The notes: generated by a model from the letters alone, not told the origin. A stretch of 17,266 nt of DNA from an uncultured Prevotellaceae bacterium (GCA_947254205.1 CAMYCE010000042.1:1-17266); one strand, 5' to 3'; shown: positions 6,400 through 14,336, counted from the first letter of the stretch. Numbers and translations: made by a program.

Positions 6400-8634
6400 T
6401 TAGTTAGAGCCCTTCAAAATCATGTCGATGAGTTTGGTCACGTCGCTCACATTCACATTGCCATCGGCATTCACGTCGGCAATATTTTCTTGCATTTTCA
6501 CAGGGTCCAAAATCATGCCAATGAGCTCGTTCACATCGGCCATGTCGACCTTGCCATCTCCGTTGATGTCGCCAACCACGGCTGGAGTATCGTCGGTGTA
6601 AATTGTGAAGTCGTCGATATAGCACGATCCGCGCTTGGGTCCGCCATTGGCCGAAATGCGATACATGACGCCCACGTTTTTAGATGTTTTCACCTTCCAG
6701 TAGAGGGTCTTGCTCACTTGCGAGGCTACTGTTTGCTTGTCTTCGCCTGCCGAGGTGTTGGCCGTGTTCCAATTGTTGCCACCATCGGTGCTATATTGCA
6801 AAGAGAACGCAAAACCTGTATTGGTGGGGTTGAAAACTGTGAGGCCCACCAAATAGCCATTGGCATTGATGGCAGAGCTGGTGGCGTTTCCTGCTCGTTT
6901 CATGCTCACGGCGTGAGCACCATTGCCTTTGCCACTTTGTGTTGCCTCAACTTGGCTCTTAACAAATGTCCATTTGGCAATATTGCCCTGCACATTGGCT
7001 TCGCTATCGGTTGAACCCACAGGAGCAGTGTCGAAGGTTTCAACATCGCTCTTAATTTCGCCGGCCTTGTAGACCCTGAACTTGATGGTTTGACCCACTT
7101 CTTCAATGCCTGCCAATTCAAAGTCGTTGGCTTTTTTGGCCCAGTTGGTGAGCGAGGGGCTGGTGTGGTTGGTGAGCATGGGCACACCTGCAGTGCCAGG
7201 GAATGGGTCGCTGGGATCGGCAAACGCTCCACTGGTAGTCACACCACCGGCACGCAACATCTCATAGTAGGGGCGTCTAGTATCGGCATTAGGGCGATTA
7301 GAAGTCCACGCATAGGCATTGCTCGAGTCGACACGGCACACGAGGAGGCCATGACCTGGCAAAGCAGCGTCCCAGCCTGTGGGCTGGCGGTTTTCGAGCA
7401 AGAAATATTCTTTGCTTGATGGCGACTTGAGCATGTAGCAAGGGGCCTTCTCGCCAGCCATGGGGGCAAGCGTGTAGTTGCCGGGCTTGTCGATCACCAC
7501 GGGGGTAGTGAAGCCCACCGAGTAGCTGTCGTAGGCCGAGTAGCCTGCTGGAGTGCGACCATTGTCGAGGTAGCCACCGCCAGCCATGAGATCCCAAAGT
7601 CCGGGGTGATAAACCTGACCACTTTGTCCATAGTCGGTGTCATAGAGGTCGGGCAAGCCCAACACGTGGCTAAACTCGTGGCACATGGTGCCAATACCAT
7701 CCATGATTTCTCCTCGTTCCGAAGCCAACTCACAAGAGCAAGCATAGCGATACATCGAGACGCCACCGCCCAAGGGATAGGGAAGATAGGAAGCATGAGG
7801 CCAAACGTGGTTGGGTTTCTCGCCAGTGTTGGCACCCACACCTGCAAAGATAAAGTAAGTCATATCGATGTTGCCATCGCCATCAAGGTCATAGTCTTTC
7901 ATATTGGCCAAACCCTTTGCCTTTTGCATGGCCAAAGTAATCAAGCCACTTGCATTTTTTGTACCTCTTGCATAGTCAACCGAAACTCCGACCTCAACGG
8001 GGCCAATCACGTCGAACTCAGGCGAGAACGTGCCACTACTATTGGAGATAAAATAGTCGCGCACACTACCTTTGAATTCGCCATAACGGTTGGGAGAGCC
8101 ATCTTCATTTACAAAACCTTTATAACCAATATCGCTGGTCATCTTTTTATAGAAATCTTTGGCATCTTTACGCTTAAATTTACAATCCTTAAACTCCACC
8201 AAAATCACCAAGCCTTTAAATTTGGAGTAGTCAAATCTTCGACCTTTGGCGAGAGTTTGCATCTTGACATCACGCTTTTTCATGAGCTGAATGCCCGATT
8301 CGAGCTTGGACTCATCAACCAAATTCTTTTTTAAAGTTGAGAGCAGGGCCTTGTCGCTATTGCTGCGAAATTGCACATCGCGTGCAATGGTGGTTGTGGG
8401 CACAAGGCGAGAATCTTGCTTTTGAGCATAAACATAGTAGCCAGCCTCGTTTTGCAGAATGGTGTAGCCGTCTTCGGTGGTAGTGAAGTTATAGAACTCA
8501 TCACCTCGGGCTCTGATAGTCAACTCAGTGCCATCGGGCTGTTTCACCTTCAAAGGAAAGGGATAGGCAGGAATAGCTTGAGCTTCAAACAAAGCCACCA
8601 ATGCCATTACAAGCGTTAAAAAGATTTTTTTCAT
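6400..8634 (-). CDS. Secreted M6-family metalloprotease with C-terminal dockerin-like repeats (paralog 2)
   Basis: A second exported M6 zinc endopeptidase, 744 residues from the chosen ATG. That start gives a textbook signal peptide (1-20, MKKIF...EAQA); the in-frame ATG 30 bases upstream would spoil it. It is colinear with paralog 1 along its whole length. The N-terminal KQPDGTELTI and GDEFYNF motifs are at 31-50 and DYDLDGDGNIDM is at 247-258. The zinc site HEFSHVLGLPD is at 319-329 (H319, E320, H323, D329) and the Met-turn GLWDLMAGG at 345-353 (M350). Two dockerin/EF-hand-like repeats begin at 688 (GDINGDGKVDMADVNELIG) and 719 (ADVNADGNVNVSDVTKLID). Gene order and similarity point to tandem duplication, but the two copies have diverged widely in sequence and each has its own terminator. 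It has no type IX sorting domain. The substrate is unknown. Confidence 0.85.
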   Translation of the reverse strand: MKKIFLTLVMALVALFEAQAIPAYPFPLKVKQPDGTELTIRARGDEFYNFTTTEDGYTILQNEAGYYVYAQKQDSRLVPTTTIARDVQFRSNSDKALLSTLKKNLVDESKLESGIQLMKKRDVKMQTLAKGRRFDYSKFKGLVILVEFKDCKFKRKDAKDFYKKMTSDIGYKGFVNEDGSPNRYGEFKGSVRDYFISNSSGTFSPEFDVIGPVEVGVSVDYARGTKNASGLITLAMQKAKGLANMKDYDLDGDGNIDMTYFIFAGVGANTGEKPNHVWPHASYLPYPLGGGVSMYRYACSCELASERGEIMDGIGTMCHEFSHVLGLPDLYDTDYGQSGQVYHPGLWDLMAGGGYLDNGRTPAGYSAYDSYSVGFTTPVVIDKPGNYTLAPMAGEKAPCYMLKSPSSKEYFLLENRQPTGWDAALPGHGLLVCRVDSSNAYAWTSNRPNADTRRPYYEMLRAGGVTTSGAFADPSDPFPGTAGVPMLTNHTSPSLTNWAKKANDFELAGIEEVGQTIKFRVYKAGEIKSDVETFDTAPVGSTDSEANVQGNIAKWTFVKSQVEATQSGKGNGAHAVSMKRAGNATSSAINANGYLVGLTVFNPTNTGFAFSLQYSTDGGNNWNTANTSAGEDKQTVASQVSKTLYWKVKTSKNVGVMYRISANGGPKRGSCYIDDFTIYTDDTPAVVGDINGDGKVDMADVNELIGMILDPVKMQENIADVNADGNVNVSDVTKLIDMILKGSN

Positions 8635-8808
8635 TTCGTATATTTTATTATTAGTCAAAAACACATTTAACGATAGGGGTCACCCTTTGGAGACCACACA
8701 CACTCTCTCTTGGCAACAACTCTGCTTTTTTCTTCTGGCAACATCATTCACGAGAAAAAAACAAAGCGGTAGCGCACGCGGTGGTGGATTTTTTTAGCAA
8801 CTATTTGG

Positions 8809-8839
8809 CAAATATCCTAAATCTTTTAAAAAAAGACAA
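8809..8839 (-). promoter_or_regulatory. Candidate promoter of protease 2
   Basis: On the - strand TTG (8839-8837), a 20-base spacer and GATATTTG (8816-8809) match the Bacteroidetes promoter except for the first base of the -7 box. It would give an unusually long leader of about 165 bases containing the GGGTCACCC palindrome. Confidence 0.35.
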
Positions 8840-9067
8840 GAAAAATTCAGCTTTTTTCATCACTCATTTATTTTTCTCAATTGCAAAAAAAGAAATAGCT
8901 TGCCAAAACTCACAAATGGTTACCAATCATTAAAAACAAAAAAAAATCTTATAATTTCTTTTTGTGATATTTTTTATTATATTTGTAATAAATTATAGTT
9001 AATATTTTGATTAATCACACAAAAGCGCATCGACGATGCACAAAAAAGATGTTTTTAAGGTTTAGTG

Positions 9068-9107
9068 AAAAAGGGAATGGCCCGTGCGCGAAGCATAGGC
9101 CATTCTT
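9068..9107 (-). terminator. Enolase terminator
   Basis: GAATGGCC (9075-9082) and GGCCATTC (9098-9105) form a perfect 8-bp stem with a 15-base loop. On the - strand it is followed by CCTTTTT. It lies about 40 bases after the enolase stop. Confidence 0.8.
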
Positions 9108-9147
9108 TCTTTGAATCTAACAATGTAGCAATCGGTGTGAGTGTGGT

Positions 9148-10464
9148 TTACTTGAGCTTGGTGTAGCCATAGCGTGCACGCTCGCCCAGTTCTTCCTCGA
9201 TGCGAATGAGCTGATTGTATTTGGCCATGCGGTCGGTGCGCGACATTGAGCCGGTTTTGATTTGGCCACTATTGGTTGCCACGGCAATGTCGGCAATAGT
9301 GGTGTCTTCGGTCTCGCCACTGCGGTGCGAGGTCACGCTGGTGTAGCCATGGCGGTGTGCCATTTCAATGGCATCGAGAGTTTCGGTGAGCGAGCCAATT
9401 TGGTTCACCTTAATTAAAATAGAGTTGCCTGCACCCTTCTTGATGCCCTCTTGCAGGAATTTCACGTTGGTCACAAAGAGGTCGTCGCCCACGAGCTGGC
9501 ACTTGTGGCCAATGGCAGCGGTGAGTTTCACCCAACCTTCCCAGTCGTTTTCGTCGAGTCCGTCTTCGATTGAGTCGATGGGATATTTATCAACGAGTTC
9601 TTCGAGATATTTGATTTGCTCATCGTCGCTCAACTTCTTGCCGTTGGGGTCTTTGGGCAAGCCGTTGCTCAACTGCTTGTAGTTGTAGAAATACTTGCCA
9701 TCTTCAACCACGCTAAACTCGCTGGCGGCGCAGTCCATGGCAATGGTGATGTCGTTGCCGGGCTCATAACCTGCCATCTTGATAGCCTCGACAATGCTGT
9801 CGAGTGCATCTTCGATGCCATTGAGAGCCGGAGCAAAACCACCCTCATCGCCCACAGCTGTGCTCAAGCCACGAGCTTTGAGCAACTTTTGCAGGGCATG
9901 AAACACCTCGGCACCCATTCTGATGGCTTTTTTCTCGCAACAAGCACCCACGGGGCGAATCATAAACTCTTGAAATGCAATGGGAGCATCGCTATGGGCA
10001 CCACCATTGATGATGTTCATCATGGGCACAGGAAGCACATGGGCATTGGTGCCACCAATGTAGCGATAGAGAGGCATGTCGAGAGCACGGGCTGCAGTTT
10101 GAGCCACAGCCAGCGAAACGCCCAAAATGGCGTTGGCCCCCAAGTTGCTCTTGGTTTTGGTGCCATCAAGTTCAATCATTTTATAGTCGATAGCGCGCTG
10201 CTCAAGCACATTCATGCCCTCAACAGCAGGAGCTATAATCGTGTTGACATTTTCAACAGCCTTCATCACGCCCTTGCCACCATAGCGAGCCTTGTCGCCG
10301 TCGCGCAACTCAAGCGCTTCGTTCTCGCCAGTTGAGGCACCACTGGGCACCGAGGCACGGCCCATAACGCCATTTTCGAGAGTAACTTCAACTTCGACAG
10401 TGGGGTTGCCACGAGAGTCGAGAATTTCGCGTGCGTGCACTTTTTGAATCTTCAATGTTTTCAT
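9148..10464 (-). CDS. eno: Enolase (phosphopyruvate hydratase)
   Basis: This cytoplasmic glycolytic enzyme converts 2-phosphoglycerate to phosphoenolpyruvate with Mg2+. The 438-residue protein is of normal length. The N-terminal domain has the loop SGASTGENEALELRDGD at 41-57. The active-site residues are all present by comparison with E. coli: H157 in GGAHSDAP, E207 in GDEGGF, the metal ligands D244 (AMDCAASEF), E300 (SIEDGLDENDW) and D327 (VGDDLFVTN), the catalytic K352 (LIKVNQIGS), SHRSGETED from 379, and K403 (GQIKTGSMSR). The Bacteroidetes-style segment SDAPIAFQEFMIRP is intact. It is transcribed alone, away from the pyrophosphatase gene. The start at 10464 gives the usual N-terminus (KIQKVHAREILDSRGNPT). 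Confidence 0.97.
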   Translation of the reverse strand: MKTLKIQKVHAREILDSRGNPTVEVEVTLENGVMGRASVPSGASTGENEALELRDGDKARYGGKGVMKAVENVNTIIAPAVEGMNVLEQRAIDYKMIELDGTKTKSNLGANAILGVSLAVAQTAARALDMPLYRYIGGTNAHVLPVPMMNIINGGAHSDAPIAFQEFMIRPVGACCEKKAIRMGAEVFHALQKLLKARGLSTAVGDEGGFAPALNGIEDALDSIVEAIKMAGYEPGNDITIAMDCAASEFSVVEDGKYFYNYKQLSNGLPKDPNGKKLSDDEQIKYLEELVDKYPIDSIEDGLDENDWEGWVKLTAAIGHKCQLVGDDLFVTNVKFLQEGIKKGAGNSILIKVNQIGSLTETLDAIEMAHRHGYTSVTSHRSGETEDTTIADIAVATNSGQIKTGSMSRTDRMAKYNQLIRIEEELGERARYGYTKLK

Positions 10465-10519
10465 TTGCTATGATTTATATTTTAAAAATTATTTTTTTAG
10501 TTGATGATTGATTACCATG

Positions 10520-10527
10520 CAAACTTA
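10520..10527 (-). promoter_or_regulatory. Candidate eno -7 box
   Basis: These bases read TAAGTTTG on the - strand, a full TAnnTTTG match, which would start transcription near 10513 and give a leader of about 48 bases. No convincing -33 TTG is found at the expected 19-21-base distance. Confidence 0.4.
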
Positions 10528-10695
10528 ATGCCAATTTCCCACATTTGTCATCACCATTTATGGCTATTTTTGCCCCAACAATCACAACAAATAAGGAGGA
10601 CACACACACTTGCGTCGCAAAAAGCCAAAAAAAGAACACAAAAACCAACAAAATGGCATTTTCTTGCACAAAAAGCATCTTTTTTCAAACAAAAT

Positions 10696-10726
10696 TTTGT
10701 TTTTTAGGCAACAAAACCTAACTTTA
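10696..10726 (+). promoter_or_regulatory. hppA promoter with overlapping TTAGG/CCTAA elements
   Basis: TTTG at 10696-10699, a 19-base spacer and TAACTTTA at 10719-10726 (one mismatch in the last base) form a Bacteroidetes promoter about 75-110 bases before the ATG. Three short elements overlap it: TTAGG 10704-10708, CCTAA 10717-10721 and TTAGG 10724-10728. This arrangement could bind a regulator. Confidence 0.45.
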
Positions 10727-10804
10727 GGCTCACAAAAGAATAGTTTTACTTATATACTGAAACCTAAACAGCAGATTTATTAAACAATTAACGACTTAAA
10801 AACA

Positions 10805-13231
10805 ATGAAAAAAACGATGACAACATGGCTTGCCATGGCTCTTCCTGCAACCATGCCGGCCGGTGAAGCCGACCTAAAAATGCCTCAAGGCTTTGCCTCG
10901 CACCCAGCCACCTCCATTCTTTATTGGGGATTTCTCGTGGTGATCATGGGTTTCATTTTTGGGTGTTGGCAATTTTTCAGAGTGCGACGACTGGGAGCCC
11001 ACAAGTCGATGCTCAACATGGGCAACGTGATATTTAAAACTTGCTCCACCTATCTCAAGCAACAAGGCCGATTTTTGGGTATTTTATTCCTTTTTATAGG
11101 GCTTGCCATCATGCTCTATTTCAAGGTGCTCGATGGCATGGACTGGGGTCCCGTGATGCTCATCTTGGCATGGACGGTGATTGGGGTGCTGGGGTCGTAT
11201 GCCGTGGCATGGTATGGGGTGCGCATGAACACCTATGCCAACTCGCGCATGGCCTTTGCCTCGCTGCGCCGCAAGCCCCTGCAACTGCTCAGCATTCCGC
11301 TCACTGCCGGCATGAGCATTGGCGTGCTACTCATCTGCGTGGAGCTGGCACTCATGCTGTGCATTTTGCTTTTCATGCCTGCCAACTTGGCTGGCAGTTG
11401 CTTCATTGGCTTTGCCGTGGGCGAGTCGCTGGGAGCAAGTGCCCTGCGCATTGCCGGCGGCATCTTCACCAAGATTGCCGACATTGGCAGTGACTTGATG
11501 AAAGTGGTGTTTAAGATAGGCGAAGACGACCCTCGCAACCCTGGCGTGATAGCCGACTGCACAGGCGACAATGCCGGCGACAGCATTGGCCCCACTGCCG
11601 ATGGCTTTGAAACCTATGGCGTGACGGGGGTGGCTCTGGTGTCGTTTATCTTGCTGGCAGTGCCTCCACAATTTCAGGTTGAAATGCTGGTGTGGATATT
11701 TGTGATGCGCATTTTGGGCGTGTTGACCTCGATTATAGCTTTTTATGTGAATGGTGCGTGGTCGCGTGCTCGCTATGGCCATGCCGACGACCTCAACTTT
11801 GAGCAACCGCTCACCAACCTCGTGTGGATCACCTCAATACTCTCGATTGTGGGCACTGTGGTGGCAAGCTACTATTGCATGAGGCACATTGGCGACAGCT
11901 ACTGGCTGGGACTCTCGCTGGTGATAAGCTGTGGCACACTGGGGGCCGCCCTCATTCCCGAAATCACCAAACTCTACACCTCGCCCACCTCCACCCATGT
12001 GAACGAGGTGGTGAAGTCGTCGCGACAAGGCGGTGCCTCGCTCAACATCTTGTCGGGTCTCGTGGCCGGCAACTTTGGCAGTTTTTGGACTGGATTTGTG
12101 TTCTTCCTGCTCATGATATTGGCCTACTGCTTCTCGCAACAATTTGAGTTGCAAAATCTCTTTGGCAACTATGGCAACTATAGCGTGATTTTTGCTTTTG
12201 GCTTGGTGGCATTTGGCATGCTGGGCATGGGGCCGGTGACGATTGCCGTCGACAGCTATGGACCCGTGACCGACAATGCCCAGTCGGTGTATGAACTATC
12301 GCTCATCGAGCACGACAAGGCCAAAGCCGAGCACGAGATTGAAGATGAATTTGGCTTCACGCCCGATTGGGAAAAGGCAAAATACTATCTTGAGGCCAAC
12401 GATGGCGCAGGCAACACCTTCAAAGCCACTGCCAAGCCCGTGCTCATTGGCACAGCTGTGGCAGGAGCCACCACCATGATTTTCTCGCTCATCTTGCTCA
12501 TTCAGCAAACTCTCACAGCAAGCTACAACATTGGCAGTGCCAGCGACGTGCTCAACCTGCTCAACCCCTACTCGATTTTGGGCTTTATTTTGGGCGGTTG
12601 TGTGACATTTTGGTTCACCGGGGCATCAATGCAAGCCGTGACCACGGGTGCCAATCGTGCCGTGGCCTACATCAAAAAGCACATACGCCTCGACCCCAAT
12701 GCCCCCAAAAAGGCCGACATCAGCCAATCGAGAGAAGTGGTGAAAATATGCACCGAATATGCCCAAAAGGGAATGATCAACATTTTCATCTCTATCTTTT
12801 GCTTCGCCTTGGGCTTGGCTTGCCTCTCGTCGCCCGAGAACCCCATTGGCGGTGCCAACGCCACCTGCCTCTTCATTAGCTATCTCATCTCGATAGCCGT
12901 GTTTGGACTGTTTCAAGCCGTATTTATGGCCGATGCTGGCGGAGCGTGGGACAATGCCAAGAAAATAGTGGAAGTGGACTTGGGAGCCAAAGGCACGCCA
13001 CTGCACGATGCAACGGTGGTGGGCGACACAGTGGGCGACCCCTACAAAGACACCAGCTCGGTGGCCCTCAACCCCATCATCAAGTTCACCACCCTGTTTG
13101 GCGTGCTGGCCATGGAAATAGCCATCAGCGAGAACTTCAGGGAAATAGCCCCCTATTGTGGTGTGATATTTGTGCTCTTGGGGCTCTACTGCGTGTATCG
13201 CTCATTCTACAAGATGAAAACCACCAGCTAA
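10805..13231 (+). CDS. hppA: Membrane-bound ion-translocating pyrophosphatase (divergent type)
   Basis: This integral membrane enzyme hydrolyses PPi and uses the energy to pump H+ and/or Na+. The 808-residue protein has about 16 hydrophobic segments. The catalytic motifs are all visible: ADIGSDL from 225, EDDPRNPGVIAD at 240-251 with GDNAGD at 254-259, VDSYGPVTDNA at 482-492, and MADAGGAWDNAKK from 708 with GDTVGDPYKDT at 740-750. The position that sets potassium dependence reads GNTFKA, with Lys at 540; K+-dependent enzymes have Ala there (GNTTAA). Many normally fixed residues differ (for example DSIGPTADGFETY at 259-271 where canonical enzymes have a D-x-AGM-type stretch), and the loop at about 500-535 is long. 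This fits the evolutionarily divergent, K+-independent H+-PPase group rather than the usual Bacteroides Na+-type enzyme, though ion specificity is an inference. The N-terminus (1-20) looks signal-like. It is divergent from eno. Confidence 0.9.
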   Translation: MKKTMTTWLAMALPATMPAGEADLKMPQGFASHPATSILYWGFLVVIMGFIFGCWQFFRVRRLGAHKSMLNMGNVIFKTCSTYLKQQGRFLGILFLFIGLAIMLYFKVLDGMDWGPVMLILAWTVIGVLGSYAVAWYGVRMNTYANSRMAFASLRRKPLQLLSIPLTAGMSIGVLLICVELALMLCILLFMPANLAGSCFIGFAVGESLGASALRIAGGIFTKIADIGSDLMKVVFKIGEDDPRNPGVIADCTGDNAGDSIGPTADGFETYGVTGVALVSFILLAVPPQFQVEMLVWIFVMRILGVLTSIIAFYVNGAWSRARYGHADDLNFEQPLTNLVWITSILSIVGTVVASYYCMRHIGDSYWLGLSLVISCGTLGAALIPEITKLYTSPTSTHVNEVVKSSRQGGASLNILSGLVAGNFGSFWTGFVFFLLMILAYCFSQQFELQNLFGNYGNYSVIFAFGLVAFGMLGMGPVTIAVDSYGPVTDNAQSVYELSLIEHDKAKAEHEIEDEFGFTPDWEKAKYYLEANDGAGNTFKATAKPVLIGTAVAGATTMIFSLILLIQQTLTASYNIGSASDVLNLLNPYSILGFILGGCVTFWFTGASMQAVTTGANRAVAYIKKHIRLDPNAPKKADISQSREVVKICTEYAQKGMINIFISIFCFALGLACLSSPENPIGGANATCLFISYLISIAVFGLFQAVFMADAGGAWDNAKKIVEVDLGAKGTPLHDATVVGDTVGDPYKDTSSVALNPIIKFTTLFGVLAMEIAISENFREIAPYCGVIFVLLGLYCVYRSFYKMKTTS

Positions 13232-13309
13232 AGCGTGGCCAATTATCTCGGTCAACAGGAATTAATTGAAAATACAGCATACAACCAACTCAACTCCAAA
13301 AATATCCAT

Positions 13310-13347
13310 AAAAAATCACACTCTCGTGGAAAAGGTTCATGAGAGTG
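13310..13347 (-). terminator. Bidirectional terminator between hppA and the head-GIN lipoprotein gene
   Basis: CACTCTCGTG (13319-13328) and CATGAGAGTG (13338-13347) pair fully with one G/T wobble around a 9-base loop. On the - strand a T6 run follows close by (13315-13310). On the + strand the tail is ATTCTTCTTTCTT. It therefore serves the convergent genes on both sides. Confidence 0.75.
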
Positions 13348-13393
13348 CGATTCTTCTTTCTTACTGTATGATGATAATTGGAAGCTGTTTTCT

Positions 13394-14167
13394 TTAGAAG
13401 GCTGTGGGTTGAATCGAGAGGCGACGGGCATGAATGTCACCACTTCCGTTCACTTGCTTGTCGAGACTTGCGACATTGCCGGAAAGCGTGATGTCGCCAC
13501 TGCCTTTTACCCTGCAAGCCACGTTGCCACAATTGGTGAGCGTGGAGGTGATGTCGCCACTACCCTTTACTGCATAATCAACCTTGCGTGCCCCATTCAC
13601 ATTGGCCTTGATGTCGCCACTGCCAGCCACACTGGCAGCCACATCGCTACAATCGAGGCGGCCAATCTTGATGTCGCCACTACCACTCATATTGATCGTT
13701 GCATTGTGGGTAGTCACTTGACCGATTTCAATGTCGCCACTGCCACGCAACTGCACCATGAAGTTGCCACCGGTCTTGACCTGCGAAGCATCAAAGTCGC
13801 CCGAGCCAATGAGTGTGACTGCATTGAGTTGTGGTGCAGTGACCCAAATGTCGACCTTGCCTTTAAAGCTATATAAATTGCCATTGAGGCCAATGGAGAG
13901 CGTGCCTTGATCGACCTTAGTCGTCAAATGATCGATAATAGATTGTGGGGCAAGCACCTTGATTGTTGCCGTGTTGCCTTGCACATAGTGCACGTCAAAG
14001 GGCACCGACACTTTAATGGCATTGAACTTGGCTACATTGAGGTTCAACTCAACCCGTGGCCCATTGGCCACAATTTTGTTTTTAAGACTCTTGAATGAAA
14101 GAGAACACGAGGTGAGCGACAACAAGGTTGTCATTATCACCAGCAATGTCACACGAGCATGTTTCAT
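13394..14167 (-). CDS. Head-GIN domain (DUF2807) lipoprotein
   Basis: This is a predicted outer-envelope lipoprotein of unknown function, 257 residues. The signal peptide ends in the lipobox LTSC with C21 as the lipidated cysteine. The mature part matches the putative auto-transporter adhesin head GIN pattern common in Bacteroidetes: an FNAIKVSVPFDVHYVQG strand region (48-64) followed by a repeat array. Seven GSGD motifs lie at 121, 142, 162, 182, 202, 222 and 241, almost exactly 20 residues apart, as expected for rungs of a beta-helix. The frame is open 31 codons further upstream, but the ATG at 14167 is the one that yields a lipoprotein signal. Family members are often called adhesins only by analogy; no function is shown. 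It is a single-gene unit between two terminators. Confidence 0.85.
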   Translation of the reverse strand: MKHARVTLLVIMTTLLSLTSCSLSFKSLKNKIVANGPRVELNLNVAKFNAIKVSVPFDVHYVQGNTATIKVLAPQSIIDHLTTKVDQGTLSIGLNGNLYSFKGKVDIWVTAPQLNAVTLIGSGDFDASQVKTGGNFMVQLRGSGDIEIGQVTTHNATINMSGSGDIKIGRLDCSDVAASVAGSGDIKANVNGARKVDYAVKGSGDITSTLTNCGNVACRVKGSGDITLSGNVASLDKQVNGSGDIHARRLSIQPTAF

Positions 14168-14245
14168 AGTTGATAGCTTTTTGATTGTTTGTTGTTCATT
14201 TTCTATATAGACGTGTGAGCATAGCAAAAAGTTACAGCACGGCAC

Positions 14246-14336
14246 AAAAAAAAACGACAAATTGCACCAACCATTTCATCTTTATCACTACTAATCAGCG
14301 ATTTAGAATAGGAAAAATAATAGATGCAATTTGTCG
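14246..14336 (-). terminator. M24 peptidase gene terminator with a 58-base loop
   Basis: TGCAATTTGTCG (14325-14336) and CGACAAATTGCA (14255-14266) are a perfect 12-bp inverted repeat. On the - strand it ends in T9 (14254-14246), 30 bases after the peptidase stop. The loop is unusually long at 58 bases and contains a minor stem, CTAATC (14291-14296) with GATTTAG (14300-14306). The terminator reaches into the upstream region of the lipoprotein gene. Confidence 0.7.

Larger units (their letters stand above)
8635..9147. other. 513-bp AT-rich gap between protease 2 and enolase
   Basis: No gene is supported here. The part near the protease start holds a promoter candidate (8809-8839) and a short palindrome GGGTCACCC (8677-8685), which also sits inside GGTC/GACC arms at 8678-8681 and 8692-8695. 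The middle (about 8820-9060) is rich in A and T tracts, with no convincing ORF or long inverted repeat. The right end contains the enolase terminator. Confidence 0.6.
10465..10804. other. Divergent regulatory region between eno and hppA
   Basis: This 340-bp stretch holds promoters for both genes and no supported ORF. A perfect 11-bp palindrome TTGCGTCGCAA sits at 10610-10620, midway between them. TTAGG/CCTAA elements lie over the hppA promoter. The rest is A-rich, with short CA repeats near 10600. Confidence 0.6.

Noticed and set aside
9616..10335. A 239-codon open frame opposite enolase
   Set aside because: Antisense to enolase, which is intact; no independent support.
10475..10707. Short open frames (67-68 codons) on both strands in the eno-hppA gap
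   Set aside because: They overlap promoters, are of extreme A/T composition and encode no plausible protein.
13433..13807. Regular 60-base repeats resembling a CRISPR array
   Set aside because: The repeated bases encode GSGD in an intact lipoprotein frame, the repeat unit is only about 10 bases, and there are no cas genes.
14168..14260. N-terminal extension of the head-GIN lipoprotein to 14260
   Set aside because: It would bury the lipoprotein signal peptide and run into the terminator of the preceding gene.
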